DNA of 64,000 nucleotides from positions 1 to 64,000 of the forward strand of contig NZ_JAFUSK010000092.1 of NCBI RefSeq assembly GCF_017471675.1, read 5' to 3'. This DNA is from Pseudobutyrivibrio sp. (lineage in GTDB: Bacteria > Bacillota > Clostridia > Lachnospirales > Lachnospiraceae). The translations under genes and the position numbers were made by a program. Numbering within the stretch: position 1 is the stretch's first letter; each line of letters begins with the position of its first letter. Below, one piece after another: positions 16,714 to 26,675 of this stretch. Below the pieces are notes generated by a model. That model searched no databases. It worked only from the letters and a program-made list of their open reading frames with translations, and was not told the DNA's origin.

Positions 16714-17586
16714 TTAATCAAAGTTAACTGTTCCCTGTAGCCAAATAGTTCCTTTAAAGCGTCTACCAACAAGTGGTTCACCAAGAAGATTATTCTTATT
16801 AATACATACTTCAAAAACTACATCATTACTTTCGATTACAAGTAAGTATAATTCTTCCATTGTAAGATGATTTACTACATTTCTTACATCAAGTATATCT
16901 CCAAGAATTTCGTACTTATCATTTTCAATACCATAAGGCATAAAATAACTGGTAACCACACTAAGAATATCTTCTCTTGCTACTCTTCTGCTAATACGTT
17001 GATATAGGTCAATCTCATCCATAGTAAGATTTTCAAGAGCTTCTTCATTTCCCTCTCTGGCCTGAACAACAAGATCAATTCTCTTTTGATTATTCATTTT
17101 TTCTTTTATACGACTCTTTTCATTGTCATATAAAGGAAGAATAATCTTACCATCTAAAGAAAGGGCTGAAAGGCTGACACTTCTATCAGCACTTTTACCA
17201 TCCATAATATTATGTCTAAGGTACTCTCCCATATTCTGCAATTGAAAAATCAGATTAACACCTAATCTAATTTCATCAACCATAACCTGGTAGTTATCCT
17301 TATCAGATTGCTTGATTATTTCTACATCATTAACTAGAGATACAGTTTCACCAAAGAATGTTGGGTAATAATAATCCAGAATAAATTCATCATCGTCATT
17401 ATATATTCCGCGAAGAACTAACCCAACATTATCGGTTACCATATATCTAATTTCTACAAATTGATTTCCTTCAAAATCAATTGCTGATTCCTGGTAATCA
17501 GGTCTCAGCTTTATCTCTTGAAGTAAATCATTTAATGTATCATTATTAAGTTTACTAAATCCAATTGCTGGTAAATATTTATGCAT
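16714..17586 (-). CDS. DUF3881 family protein
   Basis: The 290-residue product matches, as I recall it, the DUF3881 family, which is largely confined to Lachnospiraceae. It begins MHKYLPAIGFSK and contains an acidic N-terminal half and a SLSALSLDGKIILPL segment; near the C-terminus NHLTMEELYLLVIESNDVVFEVCINK and GEPLVGRRFKGTIWLQGTV complete a domain. No signal peptide or membrane helix is seen. Function is unknown. It is the last gene of parA-parB-DUF4446-DUF3881, 3 bases after DUF4446, so it may be co-expressed with the chromosome segregation genes. Confidence 0.8.
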   Translation of the reverse strand: MHKYLPAIGFSKLNNDTLNDLLQEIKLRPDYQESAIDFEGNQFVEIRYMVTDNVGLVLRGIYNDDDEFILDYYYPTFFGETVSLVNDVEIIKQSDKDNYQVMVDEIRLGVNLIFQLQNMGEYLRHNIMDGKSADRSVSLSALSLDGKIILPLYDNEKSRIKEKMNNQKRIDLVVQAREGNEEALENLTMDEIDLYQRISRRVAREDILSVVTSYFMPYGIENDKYEILGDILDVRNVVNHLTMEELYLLVIESNDVVFEVCINKNNLLGEPLVGRRFKGTIWLQGTVNFD

Positions 17587-17589
17587 TAA

Positions 17590-18084
17590 TTACATACCGC
17601 CCAAAGCTTGTTCTAGTGCCTGCTCTTCTTCCTCAGCAAGCTGAATTATAGAATTTCCATCTATAATTTCCTTAACATAAGTATAACATCCTTCTCTAGA
17701 ATGCATAGCATTAATTATAAAACCTGAATTCTTTTCATTTAATAAGCAAAGAGAAAAACTAAGCTTGCCTCCCATTTCATTAAATGCATCATACTTTACA
17801 AGTCCAATCTTCTGAAAACAATCCTTCATATTTTTGAAGATTGTATCTATATTTCTTTCGTTACTTGCATTAGCTTCAATTAACTCATCAACCTGTTCTA
17901 ATCTATATACTAATGTATCTTCCAAAGACTTTGCATTGTTTCCTTGCATAAAAATCTTATATCTCTTTTTTAGTTTGCTCATCTGAACGATGAAAACTAT
18001 TAAAAGAATCATCATTATCAAAACTAATGCAGCAAGACCAATTACTATATAGTCTGTGCTTATTCCTAAATACTGCTCAATCAT
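17590..18084 (-). CDS. DUF4446 family membrane protein
   Basis: This 164-residue protein has one N-terminal transmembrane helix (about residues 12-34), a short coiled coil and a soluble domain with GLVKYDAFNEMGGKLSFSL, the recognisable core of DUF4446. DUF4446 genes are commonly found beside parA/parB in clostridia, as here, 27 bases after parB. Its role is not known; placement suggests an envelope-linked function near the origin. The C-terminus is glutamate-rich. Confidence 0.87.
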   Translation of the reverse strand: MIEQYLGISTDYIVIGLAALVLIMMILLIVFIVQMSKLKKRYKIFMQGNNAKSLEDTLVYRLEQVDELIEANASNERNIDTIFKNMKDCFQKIGLVKYDAFNEMGGKLSFSLCLLNEKNSGFIINAMHSREGCYTYVKEIIDGNSIIQLAEEEEQALEQALGGM

Positions 18085-18111
18085 TGTTGTCTCTCCATTC
18101 GAACATATATT

Positions 18112-19002
18112 CTATCTTATAGATTCAAGTAAATCTACGATTCTGTTAAGCTCATCCTGAGAATAGTATTCTATCTCAAGCTTGCCACATTTATTATCCT
18201 TAGCATTGATGAATACCTTTGTTCCAAGAACGCCCTTAAGCTTTTCTTGAGTATCATGGTATACAGCTTGAAGCTGTGGATCAATTCCAGCACCCTTTGT
18301 TTTTTTGTCATTCTTATCATTAAGAAGCTTTTTTACCTCACGCTCTACATCACGTACTGACATCTTTTCATCAAAAGCTTTTTCGGCAAACTCATATTGC
18401 TTATCTGGATCAGTGATTGCAAGCATAGCACGAACATGACCAGTTGTAAGTTTATCATCAATAATCATATCCTGTACACGCTTATCAAGCTTTAATAATC
18501 TAAGAGCATTTGTGATAGTAGTTCTACTCTTTGATACTCTCTCTGCTACCTCATCCTGCTTTAACTTAAACTCATCAATAAGTCTTGCAAATGCCATAGC
18601 CTCTTCAATAGGATTTAACTGCTCACGCTGGATGTTATCAATAAGAGAAATCTCAACGAACTCCTGCTCGCTAAGCTTTTTGATAATAACTGGAACTTTT
18701 TTAAATCCTGCAAGTCTAGCAGCTCTCCATCTACGTTCTCCACCAATAATTTCATAGTAAGAACCTCTATCCTGTACTATTAAAGGATTAACTATTCCAT
18801 GAATCTTAATATTCTCAGAAAGTTCCTGTAGCTTATCATCATCAAAATTCTTTCTAGGCTGAAGCTTGTTAGGCTCAATCTTATCAATATCTACTTCAAC
18901 AGGTGCACCATGCTCTTCTGGATTAGCAAGTACTACACCCTCATTTTTATTTACGATAAGAGAATCAAGTCCCTTACCTAGTCCTCCCTTTTTAGCTGCC
19001 AT
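18112..19002 (-). CDS. parB: chromosome partitioning protein ParB (Spo0J)
   Basis: ParB binds parS, spreads as a CTP-dependent clamp and loads SMC. The 296-residue protein begins KKGGLGKGLDSLI, contains the CTP-binding ENIKIHGIVNPLIV and GERRWRAARLAGFKKVPVI boxes (about residues 63-115), a helix-turn-helix around LKQDEVAERVSKSRTTITNALRL (in two parts, about 148-170), and a C-terminal dimerisation helix. It follows parA by two bases. Matching parS sites occur at 19924 and 20026. Confidence 0.97.
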   Translation of the reverse strand: MAAKKGGLGKGLDSLIVNKNEGVVLANPEEHGAPVEVDIDKIEPNKLQPRKNFDDDKLQELSENIKIHGIVNPLIVQDRGSYYEIIGGERRWRAARLAGFKKVPVIIKKLSEQEFVEISLIDNIQREQLNPIEEAMAFARLIDEFKLKQDEVAERVSKSRTTITNALRLLKLDKRVQDMIIDDKLTTGHVRAMLAITDPDKQYEFAEKAFDEKMSVRDVEREVKKLLNDKNDKKTKGAGIDPQLQAVYHDTQEKLKGVLGTKVFINAKDNKCGKLEIEYYSQDELNRIVDLLESIR

Positions 19003-19004
19003 TA

Positions 19005-19775
19005 CTAAATATCCTTTCTCCCGATTATTTCTTTTGCAAGGTTACGATAACTCTCTGCTCCAGCAGACTTTTCATCATATAGATTAATAGGAAGTCCATG
19101 TGATGGAGCTTCTGCAAGTCTTACATTTCTTGGAATAATTGTCTGATATACTGTAGCATTGAGATTATTCTTAACTGTATCAACAACATCTGAAGAAAGA
19201 TTTGTTCTCTTATCGTACATAGTAAAGACAACACCATCAATCTTAAGCTTTGGATTAAGTCTCTGCTGAACCAAATCGATTGTATGTATTAATTGGCTAA
19301 TACCTTCCAACGCGTAATACTCACACTGAATTGGAACTAATACAGAATCAGCTGTGGTCATAGCATTGATTGTTAACATATTAAGTGAAGGAGGACAATC
19401 TATAATTACATAATCAAAGTCATCCTTTACATAATCTACTGCATTTCGAAGAATGTATTCCTTTTCATTAATTCCAAGAAGCTCTATCTCAGCACCAGCT
19501 AAATCTACATTCGATGGAATTATAGTAAGGTTAGGAATATTTTCTACCTTATACATACATTCCTTAATACTACATTGATCAAGAACTAAATCATAAACAG
19601 TATTCTCGCATTCATCCTTATCTAATCCAAGTCCACTTGTTGCATTTCCCTGTGGATCAGTATCAATAACTAATACCTTCTTACCTGCTTCAGCTAAACA
19701 TGCTGAAAGATTAATACTTGTTGTAGTTTTACCAACACCACCCTTTTGGTTGGCAATTGCGATAACTCTTTTCAT
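19005..19775 (-). CDS. parA: chromosome partitioning ATPase ParA (Soj)
   Basis: ParA/Soj is a Walker ATPase that works with ParB in origin segregation and regulates DnaA. Seen are the deviant Walker A KGGVGKTTTSINL (residues 11-23), DTDPQGNATSGLG, and the Walker B region VIIDCPPSLNML near residue 125. Length 256 is standard. It is the first gene of the parAB-DUF4446-DUF3881 unit and lies about 150 bases from the first parS site. Confidence 0.97.
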   Translation of the reverse strand: MKRVIAIANQKGGVGKTTTSINLSACLAEAGKKVLVIDTDPQGNATSGLGLDKDECENTVYDLVLDQCSIKECMYKVENIPNLTIIPSNVDLAGAEIELLGINEKEYILRNAVDYVKDDFDYVIIDCPPSLNMLTINAMTTADSVLVPIQCEYYALEGISQLIHTIDLVQQRLNPKLKIDGVVFTMYDKRTNLSSDVVDTVKNNLNATVYQTIIPRNVRLAEAPSHGLPINLYDEKSAGAESYRNLAKEIIGRKDI

Positions 19776-19923
19776 TAGTTGTCTCCCTCTTTTTTTATTT
19801 ATCTCTGAATAGTTTACATTATATCATTCTACTTTTTTCAATTCTACCAAGAAAATTAATTTGTTTATCCAGAAATTGTATTCATAGTAACTATATGTAG
19901 TTATCCTGTTATTATTGTAATAA

Positions 19924-19939
19924 TGTTTCACGTGAAACA
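19924..19939. promoter_or_regulatory. parS site 1
   Basis: TGTTTCACGTGAAACA is a perfect 16-base palindrome and matches the Bacillus parS consensus TGTTnCACGTGAAACA. It lies upstream of parA, about 8 kb from dnaA. Confidence 0.95.
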
Positions 19940-20025
19940 TTATTTAGTTAAAATAGCAATATATAGAAGTTGATTCAAAAATCCAAATACTATATTTTGT
20001 GTTTAATATAGAATATAACCACTAA

Positions 20026-20041
20026 TGTTTCACGTGAAACA
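20026..20041. promoter_or_regulatory. parS site 2
   Basis: A second identical TGTTTCACGTGAAACA, 102 bases from the first, immediately downstream of the coiled-coil gene's stop codon. Confidence 0.95.
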
Positions 20042-20059
20042 TTACTAGATTTAGTCAAA

Positions 20060-20533
20060 TTATAGTGTTGAAATGATTTTTTCTAATTCAATTTTTGCTC
20101 TATATGGATCTAATACAATGTAATTATTAATATCAGATAAAGCATTTTTTAAATAATTATTAGAATTATCTAATGTATCATTATTAACTAAAGTATTATC
20201 AACACCTGGTCTATTAATCACAGCAGTATTAGTTAACAAAGCATTAATTTCAACTAATCGTCCATCATAGAATTTCATTTGTTGATTTTTAATATCCATC
20301 TCTTTATTTAAATCTTCAAGGATAAGCTTTATTTCTGCTGCCTTTTCATTATTTTTTGCATTTATATCTCTAGGTGTAAATTCCTTAAAATAAGATTCGT
20401 TGGATTCTTCCAAAAGAGCTAAAAATTTATTTTCTTCATTTATCTTAGTCTCCAATAAATCCATATCTTCTTTAAGTTGAATCTTATCAGATATAAGTTC
20501 CTCTTGATATTTTTTTAGAAAATCATTAATCAT
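20060..20533 (-). CDS. coiled-coil protein at the noc locus, unknown function
   Basis: I do not recognise the family for certain. The 157-residue protein is mostly charged helix (about residues 5-105), with FTPRDINAKN in the middle, a short Asn/Thr-rich linker, and a C-terminal helix with DPYRAKIELEKI. The helical register is faintly like the N-terminal sensor part of DegS kinases, without any kinase domain. It is translated from an ATG with GAGGAA upstream. It occupies the slot between rsmG and parA where Bacillus has noc, but shows no ParB-like domain. parS-like sites lie on both sides. Confidence 0.7.
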   Translation of the reverse strand: MINDFLKKYQEELISDKIQLKEDMDLLETKINEENKFLALLEESNESYFKEFTPRDINAKNNEKAAEIKLILEDLNKEMDIKNQQMKFYDGRLVEINALLTNTAVINRPGVDNTLVNNDTLDNSNNYLKNALSDINNYIVLDPYRAKIELEKIISTL

Positions 20534-20560
20534 AAATTATTCCTCAATAATACTAATAAT

Positions 20561-20576
20561 AGTTTCATGTGAAACA
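20561..20576. promoter_or_regulatory. parS-like site 3 (degenerate)
   Basis: AGTTTCATGTGAAACA differs from the two perfect sites at positions 1 and 8. It lies between rsmG and the coiled-coil gene, on the other side of that gene from site 2. Binding by ParB is possible but unproven. Confidence 0.55.
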
Positions 20577-20579
20577 AGA

Positions 20580-21299
20580 TTAGCTTAATGGTTCCTTGCT
20601 AGGAGTACCTGCTTTTCTTGGATACACCTTTGGAGTATTTTTTTCTTTATTAATAATAAGGAAAGACCTACTTATATCAGTATCAGGTAAACTAAATAAT
20701 ATAGGCTTTTCTAATTTTCCTCCTAATTTATTAATAGCTTTACCAGATAATTCTATTTCATTATTAATATCACCAGACTTAAAGCTAATAAAGTATCCAC
20801 CAATTTTTACAAGAGGTAAACAGTATTCAGATAAAGTAGCAATATTAGCAACTGCACGTGAAACTACTAAATTAAACTGTTCTCTATATATTTTATTACG
20901 CCCAGCTTCTTCTGCCCTTGCATGAACTAAAGTAACATTATCAAGTCCAATACAATCAACAACTTCCTGTAAAAACTTAATACGCTTATTAAGGGAATCA
21001 ATTAAAGTAAATTGAATATTAGGATAAGCTATAGCCATAGGTATACCTGGAAATCCTGCTCCAGTTCCTAAATCACATATAGTATGAATATCATTTGGCA
21101 TAACAGTACAAATAGATAAACTATCAGCAAAATGTTTTACTATTACTTCATCAAAATCAGTAATAGCAGTAAGATTCATTACTTTATTTTTTTCGATTAA
21201 CAACTCATAGTATTTATCAAGCTTCTCTATTTGTTTTTCAGTTAATTCAAATTTCCAACCAGATAAAGTTTTAATTAAATAAGAATAATTTCTATTCAT
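20580..21299 (-). CDS. rsmG: 16S rRNA (guanine-527-N7)-methyltransferase
   Basis: RsmG (GidB) makes m7G527 in 16S rRNA. ATG at 21299 is chosen because AGGAG lies 5-9 bases upstream, giving 239 residues as in the family; a longer frame reaching 21353 lacks such support. Motifs are LTAITDFDEVIVKHFADSL, ICDLGTGAGFPGIPMAI (SAM binding) and SRAVANIATLSEYCLPL. It follows mnmG in the conserved mnmE-mnmG-rsmG order. Confidence 0.96.
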   Translation of the reverse strand: MNRNYSYLIKTLSGWKFELTEKQIEKLDKYYELLIEKNKVMNLTAITDFDEVIVKHFADSLSICTVMPNDIHTICDLGTGAGFPGIPMAIAYPNIQFTLIDSLNKRIKFLQEVVDCIGLDNVTLVHARAEEAGRNKIYREQFNLVVSRAVANIATLSEYCLPLVKIGGYFISFKSGDINNEIELSGKAINKLGGKLEKPILFSLPDTDISRSFLIINKEKNTPKVYPRKAGTPSKEPLS

Positions 21300-21359
21300 A
21301 AATCTCCTAAAAATCGATTGTTTTAAGGGTAGATTTATATACCCACTAAACAAACAATT

Positions 21360-23240
21360 TTATTTATTTTTATAGGTTTCCAAATATACTAACAAAACAG
21401 AAATATCTGCAGGACTAACACCAGATATTCTTGATGCCTGACCAATATTAGCTGGTCTAAGCTTTGTTAACTTTTGTCTAGCTTCTATACGAAGACTAGA
21501 TACATCATCATAATCAATATCACTAGGAATTAATTTTTTTTCAAGTTTTTTAAATTGTTTAACCTGCTTCTCTTGCCTAGTTAAGTATCCTTCATATTTA
21601 ATATAGATATTTACTTCTTCTCTAACCTCATTAGAAAGAGAAGGTCTCTCTGGATCAATTGGCGCAAGCTTATCGTAATCAAGCTCAGGTCTTCTAATTA
21701 AATCAACTAACTTAATTCCATTAGAAAGAGGTATACTTCCGTATGACTCTAAAAGTTCTTGAACCTCTTTTCTAGCACCAATATTAATTTCTTTAACACG
21801 TGCAACTTCTTCATTGATTAAACGCTCTTTTTCTACTACATGTTCATAGCGTTCTTTAGACAATAATCCAACCTCGTACCCGATTTTAGAGAGGCGAATA
21901 TCTGCATTATCCTGCCTAAGTAAAAGCCTATACTCTGCTCTGGATGTCATCATTCTATAAGGCTCTTTTGTCTCCTTTGTAACAAGATCATCAATAAGAA
22001 CACCAATATAAGAATTAGATCTATCAAGAATCATAGGCTCTTTGCCAAGTAATTTTAAAGCAGCATTTATTCCAGCAACTAAACCTTGCGCAGCTGCCTC
22101 CTCATAACCACTACTACCGTTAAACTGACCGGCAGCAAAAAGACCATCTATATTTTTAAATTCAAGTGAAGCCTTTAATTGAGTTGCATTAATACAATCA
22201 TATTCAATGGCATAAGCATTACGAACAATTTTACAATTTTCTAAACCAGGAACAGTATGATACATAGCATACTGAACATCCTCTGGCATAGAAGAACTCA
22301 TACCACCAATATACATTTCGTTAGTATTAAGACCTTCAGGCTCAACGAAAAGCTGATGACGATTCTTATCTGCAAAACGAACAACTTTATCTTCAATACT
22401 AGGACAATATCTTGGACCAGTACCTTCAATCACACCTGAATACATAGGTGACCTATCAAGATTAGCTCTAATAATCTCATGTGTTTTTTCATTAGTATAT
22501 GTTAAATAACATGGAACCTGCTCTATCTGTACATCATCAGGATTGGTACTAAATGAAAAAGGAACAACAGGAGTATCTCCTAATTGAATTTCCATCTTAG
22601 AATAATCGATTGAACGACTATCAATTCTAGCCGGAGTACCAGTTTTAAAGCGGTTCATTTCTACATTATTATCTGTTAAAGATGCTGTTAAATGATTAGC
22701 AGCCTTTAAACCATTAGGTCCAGTATGTTCAATAACATCTCCATACAAACATCTAGCTCGAAGATATGTACCAGTACAAATAATTACAGCCTTTGCATGA
22801 TAGATAGCACCAGAAAGAGTTTTTACTCCTTCAACTTTTCCATTGTTAACAATTAAATCAGTAACTTCAGCCTGACGTAAAGTAAGATTATCAGTATCTT
22901 GCATTGTCTTTCTCATTCTAAGAGAATATGCAGACTTATCAGCCTGAGCTCTAAGAGAATGAACTGCTGGACCTTTAGATGAATTTAGCATCTTAGATTG
23001 AATAAATGTATGATCAATATTGATACCCATTTGTCCACCAAGTGCATCTAACTCTCTAACTAAATGTCCTTTAGAACTTCCACCAATATTAGGATTACAA
23101 GGCATAAGTGCAACTGAATCCATACTAACTGTAAAACAAATAGTATTTAAACCCATTCGTGCAGCCGCAAGTGCAGCTTCGCATCCAGCATGTCCTGCAC
23201 CAATGACTACAACATCATAGGATTCTTCTACAACAGACAT
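21360..23240 (-). CDS. mnmG: tRNA uridine 5-carboxymethylaminomethyl modification enzyme MnmG
   Basis: MnmG (GidA) binds FAD and, with MnmE, modifies U34 of tRNAs reading split codon boxes. The 626-residue protein has the FAD motif [19 protein letters not shown] at the N-terminus, [18 protein letters not shown], and CTGTYLRAR; the C-terminal helical domain that contacts MnmE includes the [19 protein letters not shown] segment (in two parts). It lies 22 bases after mnmE. Confidence 0.97.
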   Translation of the reverse strand: MSVVEESYDVVVIGAGHAGCEAALAAARMGLNTICFTVSMDSVALMPCNPNIGGSSKGHLVRELDALGGQMGINIDHTFIQSKMLNSSKGPAVHSLRAQADKSAYSLRMRKTMQDTDNLTLRQAEVTDLIVNNGKVEGVKTLSGAIYHAKAVIICTGTYLRARCLYGDVIEHTGPNGLKAANHLTASLTDNNVEMNRFKTGTPARIDSRSIDYSKMEIQLGDTPVVPFSFSTNPDDVQIEQVPCYLTYTNEKTHEIIRANLDRSPMYSGVIEGTGPRYCPSIEDKVVRFADKNRHQLFVEPEGLNTNEMYIGGMSSSMPEDVQYAMYHTVPGLENCKIVRNAYAIEYDCINATQLKASLEFKNIDGLFAAGQFNGSSGYEEAAAQGLVAGINAALKLLGKEPMILDRSNSYIGVLIDDLVTKETKEPYRMMTSRAEYRLLLRQDNADIRLSKIGYEVGLLSKERYEHVVEKERLINEEVARVKEINIGARKEVQELLESYGSIPLSNGIKLVDLIRRPELDYDKLAPIDPERPSLSNEVREEVNIYIKYEGYLTRQEKQVKQFKKLEKKLIPSDIDYDDVSSLRIEARQKLTKLRPANIGQASRISGVSPADISVLLVYLETYKNK

Positions 23241-23262
23241 AAATAACTCCTTTAAAACAATC

Positions 23263-24633
23263 TTATTTTCCCATACAAAATTCTGAGAAAATCTTATTAG
23301 CTAAATCATCATCAATAGTTTCACCAGTAATTTCACCCAAAAAATTATATGCATCCATTAAATCAATTGAAAAGAAATCTTCTGGCATCATATTATCAAT
23401 ACTTGCTATTACATTCATCAAACTATTCTTTGCATTAGATAAGCAAGAAGCTTGACGAGAATTTGTAATATACAATGTATCATCAGTTTTAACCTCTCCA
23501 CTGAAAAACATATCAGTGATAGTTGATTCTAATGTATTAAGTCCATCCATACTAACAGATGAAAAAGAAATAACAGGTTTATCATATTTTTTACATATAT
23601 TCACCTCGTTAATCACTGTATCGAGGTCAGATTTATTTAATAAAATGATTACCTTTTTATCCTTAATCTTATCAATAATAAATTCATCATCAGTATCAAG
23701 TGGTCTGGATGAATCTAAAACAAACAAAATCAAATCAGCATCTTCTATAGAATCTATAGCTTTATCAACACCAATTTTTTCAACTATATCATCAGTCTGC
23801 CTAATACCAGCAGTATCAATTATATTAAGAGAAATTCCATTTATAGTAATCTGTTCTTCTAATGTATCTCTTGTAGTTCCAGGAATAACTGTAACAATTG
23901 CTCTCTCTCTTCTTGAAAGAGTATTAAGAAGTGATGATTTTCCAGCATTTGGCTTTCCTAAAATAAGTGTATTAATTCCCTCTTTTAAAATATGACCAGA
24001 ATCAAATGATTTTATTAAATCATCTACAGAAGAAATCATATCCTCAACTTTTATTTTTAACTCATCAGGATAATTACTTAAATCATAATGCTCAGGATCA
24101 TCAAGTGCTGATTCTATAAATGCTGTTTCGTATAAAATCTTATCACGTAAATCAACAATAATTTTATTTAAAGAACCTGATAACTGCTTAATGGAATTTT
24201 TCATGGCAAGTTCTGAATTAGAAGAAATCAAATCCATAATAGATTCTGCCTCAGACAAATCTATTCTTCCATTTAAAAAAGCTCTTTTTGTAAATTCACC
24301 AGGTTCCGCTATTCTCGCACCTGCATCTAATAAAAGCTTTAAAACCTTTTTTAATATAAGAACTCCACCATGACAATCAATTTCTATAGTATCTTCTGTA
24401 GTATAACTACGAGGTCCTCTCATTATCATAACAAGAACTTCATCTACTACTTCTGAATTAGAGACAATATGTCCGTACTGAATTGTGTGTGTATCACAAT
24501 CAGCTAATTTATTTTTTCCACGAAAAATAGAATCAACTATATTAATTGATTCTTCACCACTGACACGAATAATACCTATGCCAGAACTATTTAGTGATGT
24601 AGCAATAGCACAAATTGTATCACTTTGATACAT
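23263..24633 (-). CDS. mnmE: tRNA modification GTPase MnmE
   Basis: MnmE works with MnmG on wobble uridines. The start [12 protein letters not shown] at 24633 is used because GGAGG lies 5 bases upstream; the product is 457 residues. The N-terminal folate-binding domain has GIGIIRVSG; the G domain, inserted into the helical domain, shows [12 protein letters not shown] (P-loop), PGTTRD, DTAGIR and NKSD. The C-terminus ends FCMGK, the catalytic Cys motif. Confidence 0.97.
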   Translation of the reverse strand: MYQSDTICAIATSLNSSGIGIIRVSGEESINIVDSIFRGKNKLADCDTHTIQYGHIVSNSEVVDEVLVMIMRGPRSYTTEDTIEIDCHGGVLILKKVLKLLLDAGARIAEPGEFTKRAFLNGRIDLSEAESIMDLISSNSELAMKNSIKQLSGSLNKIIVDLRDKILYETAFIESALDDPEHYDLSNYPDELKIKVEDMISSVDDLIKSFDSGHILKEGINTLILGKPNAGKSSLLNTLSRRERAIVTVIPGTTRDTLEEQITINGISLNIIDTAGIRQTDDIVEKIGVDKAIDSIEDADLILFVLDSSRPLDTDDEFIIDKIKDKKVIILLNKSDLDTVINEVNICKKYDKPVISFSSVSMDGLNTLESTITDMFFSGEVKTDDTLYITNSRQASCLSNAKNSLMNVIASIDNMMPEDFFSIDLMDAYNFLGEITGETIDDDLANKIFSEFCMGK

Positions 24634-24699
24634 ACCATCCTCCATTTTGTTAATTAATAAATTGAAGAACATTCTTAAACTTATTGATTAACAAAGTCA

Positions 24700-24731
24700 A
24701 AGGGTTAGCCTAAATAAAAAGACTAACCCTT
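24700..24731 (-). terminator. hairpin between khpB and mnmE
   Basis: AAGGGTTAG and CTAACCCTT arms (24700-24708 and 24723-24731) pair perfectly. On the minus strand only a weak T-containing stretch (TTGACTTTGTT) follows, so it may be an attenuator or processing site rather than a full terminator. Confidence 0.5.
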
Positions 24732-24739
24732 GAAATTAA

Positions 24740-25369
24740 TTATTTCTTAAGAGTAATAACAACGTAGCGATATGGCTCTTCACCCTCTGAATGAGTAGTT
24801 ACACTATTATCATTCTGAAGTGCAGAATGAATAATACGTCTCTCATAAGGATTCATAGCCTCAAGAGTAACTGCCTTCTTTGTTCTCTTAACCTTGCTAG
24901 CCATATTCTTTGCAAGATTTTCAAGAGTCTCTTTTCTACGACGTCTGTAATCCTCAGTATCAATCTTTACTCTAGTATAATTTTCTGATGAACGATTAAC
25001 AGCAAGATTTGTAAGATACTGTAAAGAATCAAGTGTCTGTCCACGCTTTCCAATTAATACACCCATCTCTGGACCAGCTAAGTCAATAGATAATGTCTTA
25101 TCCTCTTCCTTGTAATCCATAGAAATATTAACCTCAAGCTGCATGGCTTCAAAAACATCTTTAAGAAATACTTCTGCGACCTGCTTAGGATCTTCGTCAG
25201 CAGAAATAACTACTTTGATAATAGCATCTTTAGATCCAATACCAAGAAAACCAGAGCTTCCCTCTTCTACTACTTCATATTTAATCTGATCAGAAGTAAC
25301 TCCTAAAGAAACAGTAGCATTAGTAAGTGCATCAGCAACTGTCTTACCAGTGAACTCTTTAAATTCCAT
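24740..25369 (-). CDS. khpB: RNA-binding protein KhpB (Jag)
   Basis: KhpB/Jag is an RNA-binding protein linked to cell elongation in Gram-positives. ATG at 25369 follows a GGGGGC box, giving 209 residues. Domains in order: Jag N-terminal domain (FTGKTVADALTNA), a KH domain with GPEMGVLIGKRGQTLDSLQYL (in two parts, about residues 115-137), and a C-terminal R3H domain (MNPYERRIIHSAL). It lies directly after yidC, as in most Firmicutes. Confidence 0.95.
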   Translation of the reverse strand: MEFKEFTGKTVADALTNATVSLGVTSDQIKYEVVEEGSSGFLGIGSKDAIIKVVISADEDPKQVAEVFLKDVFEAMQLEVNISMDYKEEDKTLSIDLAGPEMGVLIGKRGQTLDSLQYLTNLAVNRSSENYTRVKIDTEDYRRRRKETLENLAKNMASKVKRTKKAVTLEAMNPYERRIIHSALQNDNSVTTHSEGEEPYRYVVITLKK

Positions 25370-25382
25370 AATATTTGCCCCC

Positions 25383-26657
25383 TTATTTATTATTCTTTTC
25401 ATTAAATTCTTTTACAAGATTTGCTTTTGCTGCAAGAGAATTAGAACTTGCTTTTGATCTAAACTCATCAGCCGCTTTAAGAGCTTCTGCATTATCTTTT
25501 ACAAGGTTTGCTTTTGCTGCCATAGATGATGTACGTGTAGACATCTTAGCTGCTTCGTAAATCTGAGCCTGACGAATACCACGCTTTTCAGCCTTTGCTG
25601 CAGCTTTATCTTTATTCTTCTCAATAATGCTTTCAAGATCAATCTTCTCAAAATGCTTATTAAGGAAATACTGTTGAACAACACGTACCAAAGCACCAGC
25701 AATCCAGTAAAGACCAAGACCTACAGGAACAGTAAAGCAAATAAATAATGACATAAGTGGCATCATAAGATTCATTGTCTTCATCTGAGCTGCCATCTGC
25801 TCTGACTGACCCTCTGTAGATTGAGGTGTAAGCTTTATATTTAACATCTGAGTTAAATAAGAAACTACTGGAATAAGTAAAGCGCAAATAATAATAGCAA
25901 AATCTTTAGTATCAGCTGACCATCCTGCCTTAATAAGATTAAGTGGAGTATCAGAAATATTAAGAACAAATAAATAATTAATCTTTTCAAGCTTAGCAAC
26001 AACAGTATCAATTGAAGATGTTAAATTAGGAAATGCATTACTAACAGCTTCCCAACCTGAAGATGGAAGCTTGTATAAAACATCTATTAAATAATTAGAT
26101 ACTACAGTTTTATCAGAAGCTGTAAAATCATAAACAATATTCTTAAGATTTGAAGAATCAGCAATAGATGTCATTGTATCAGCAAAACCATCTGTTGCCA
26201 TAATACCTTTAACAAGCTCTGCAAAAACATTTTTTACAGAAGTGATATAAGCAGGTACATTATAGAAAACTCTATAAAGCGCAAAAAGAATAGGCATTTG
26301 TATTAACATATAAACACAGCTACCAGTAGGTGAAATACCGTATTTATCATAAAGTGCCTGAGTTTCCATTTGCTGTTTTTGCATGCTATCCTGGTCACGT
26401 GCACCTTTATACTTATCCTGAATTGCTTTCATTTCAGGCTGCATCTTACGTGTTAAAACAGCAAACTTTTGCTGCTTATATGTAAGAGGAAACATACAAA
26501 GATAAATAACAAAAGTAAAAATAAAAATTGTAAGAGCAATGTTTTCAATGCCAATAGCAGCAAGTAAAACATAGATCTTATCCATAATCCAACCTAAGAA
26601 AACTGCAATAGGTCCAAGGATTGATCCACCATAAGCGGTAAGTAATAAATCGCTCAA
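25383..26657 (-). CDS. yidC: membrane protein insertase YidC/Oxa1
   Basis: YidC inserts and folds membrane proteins. The start is a TTG at 26657, supported by GGAGG seven bases upstream and no nearby ATG. The 424-residue protein has hydrophobic helices near residues 12-32 and 42-60, a charged cytoplasmic hairpin with FAVLTRKMQPEMKAIQ, the GSCVYMLIQMPILFALY helix, an insert of about 100 residues, and two last helices near 290-335. No lipobox is seen. The basic tail carries the octapeptide AAKANLVK twice. Confidence 0.95.
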   Translation of the reverse strand: MSDLLLTAYGGSILGPIAVFLGWIMDKIYVLLAAIGIENIALTIFIFTFVIYLCMFPLTYKQQKFAVLTRKMQPEMKAIQDKYKGARDQDSMQKQQMETQALYDKYGISPTGSCVYMLIQMPILFALYRVFYNVPAYITSVKNVFAELVKGIMATDGFADTMTSIADSSNLKNIVYDFTASDKTVVSNYLIDVLYKLPSSGWEAVSNAFPNLTSSIDTVVAKLEKINYLFVLNISDTPLNLIKAGWSADTKDFAIIICALLIPVVSYLTQMLNIKLTPQSTEGQSEQMAAQMKTMNLMMPLMSLFICFTVPVGLGLYWIAGALVRVVQQYFLNKHFEKIDLESIIEKNKDKAAAKAEKRGIRQAQIYEAAKMSTRTSSMAAKANLVKDNAEALKAADEFRSKASSNSLAAKANLVKEFNEKNNK

Positions 26658-26675
26658 TGTAAAACCTCCAGTTGA

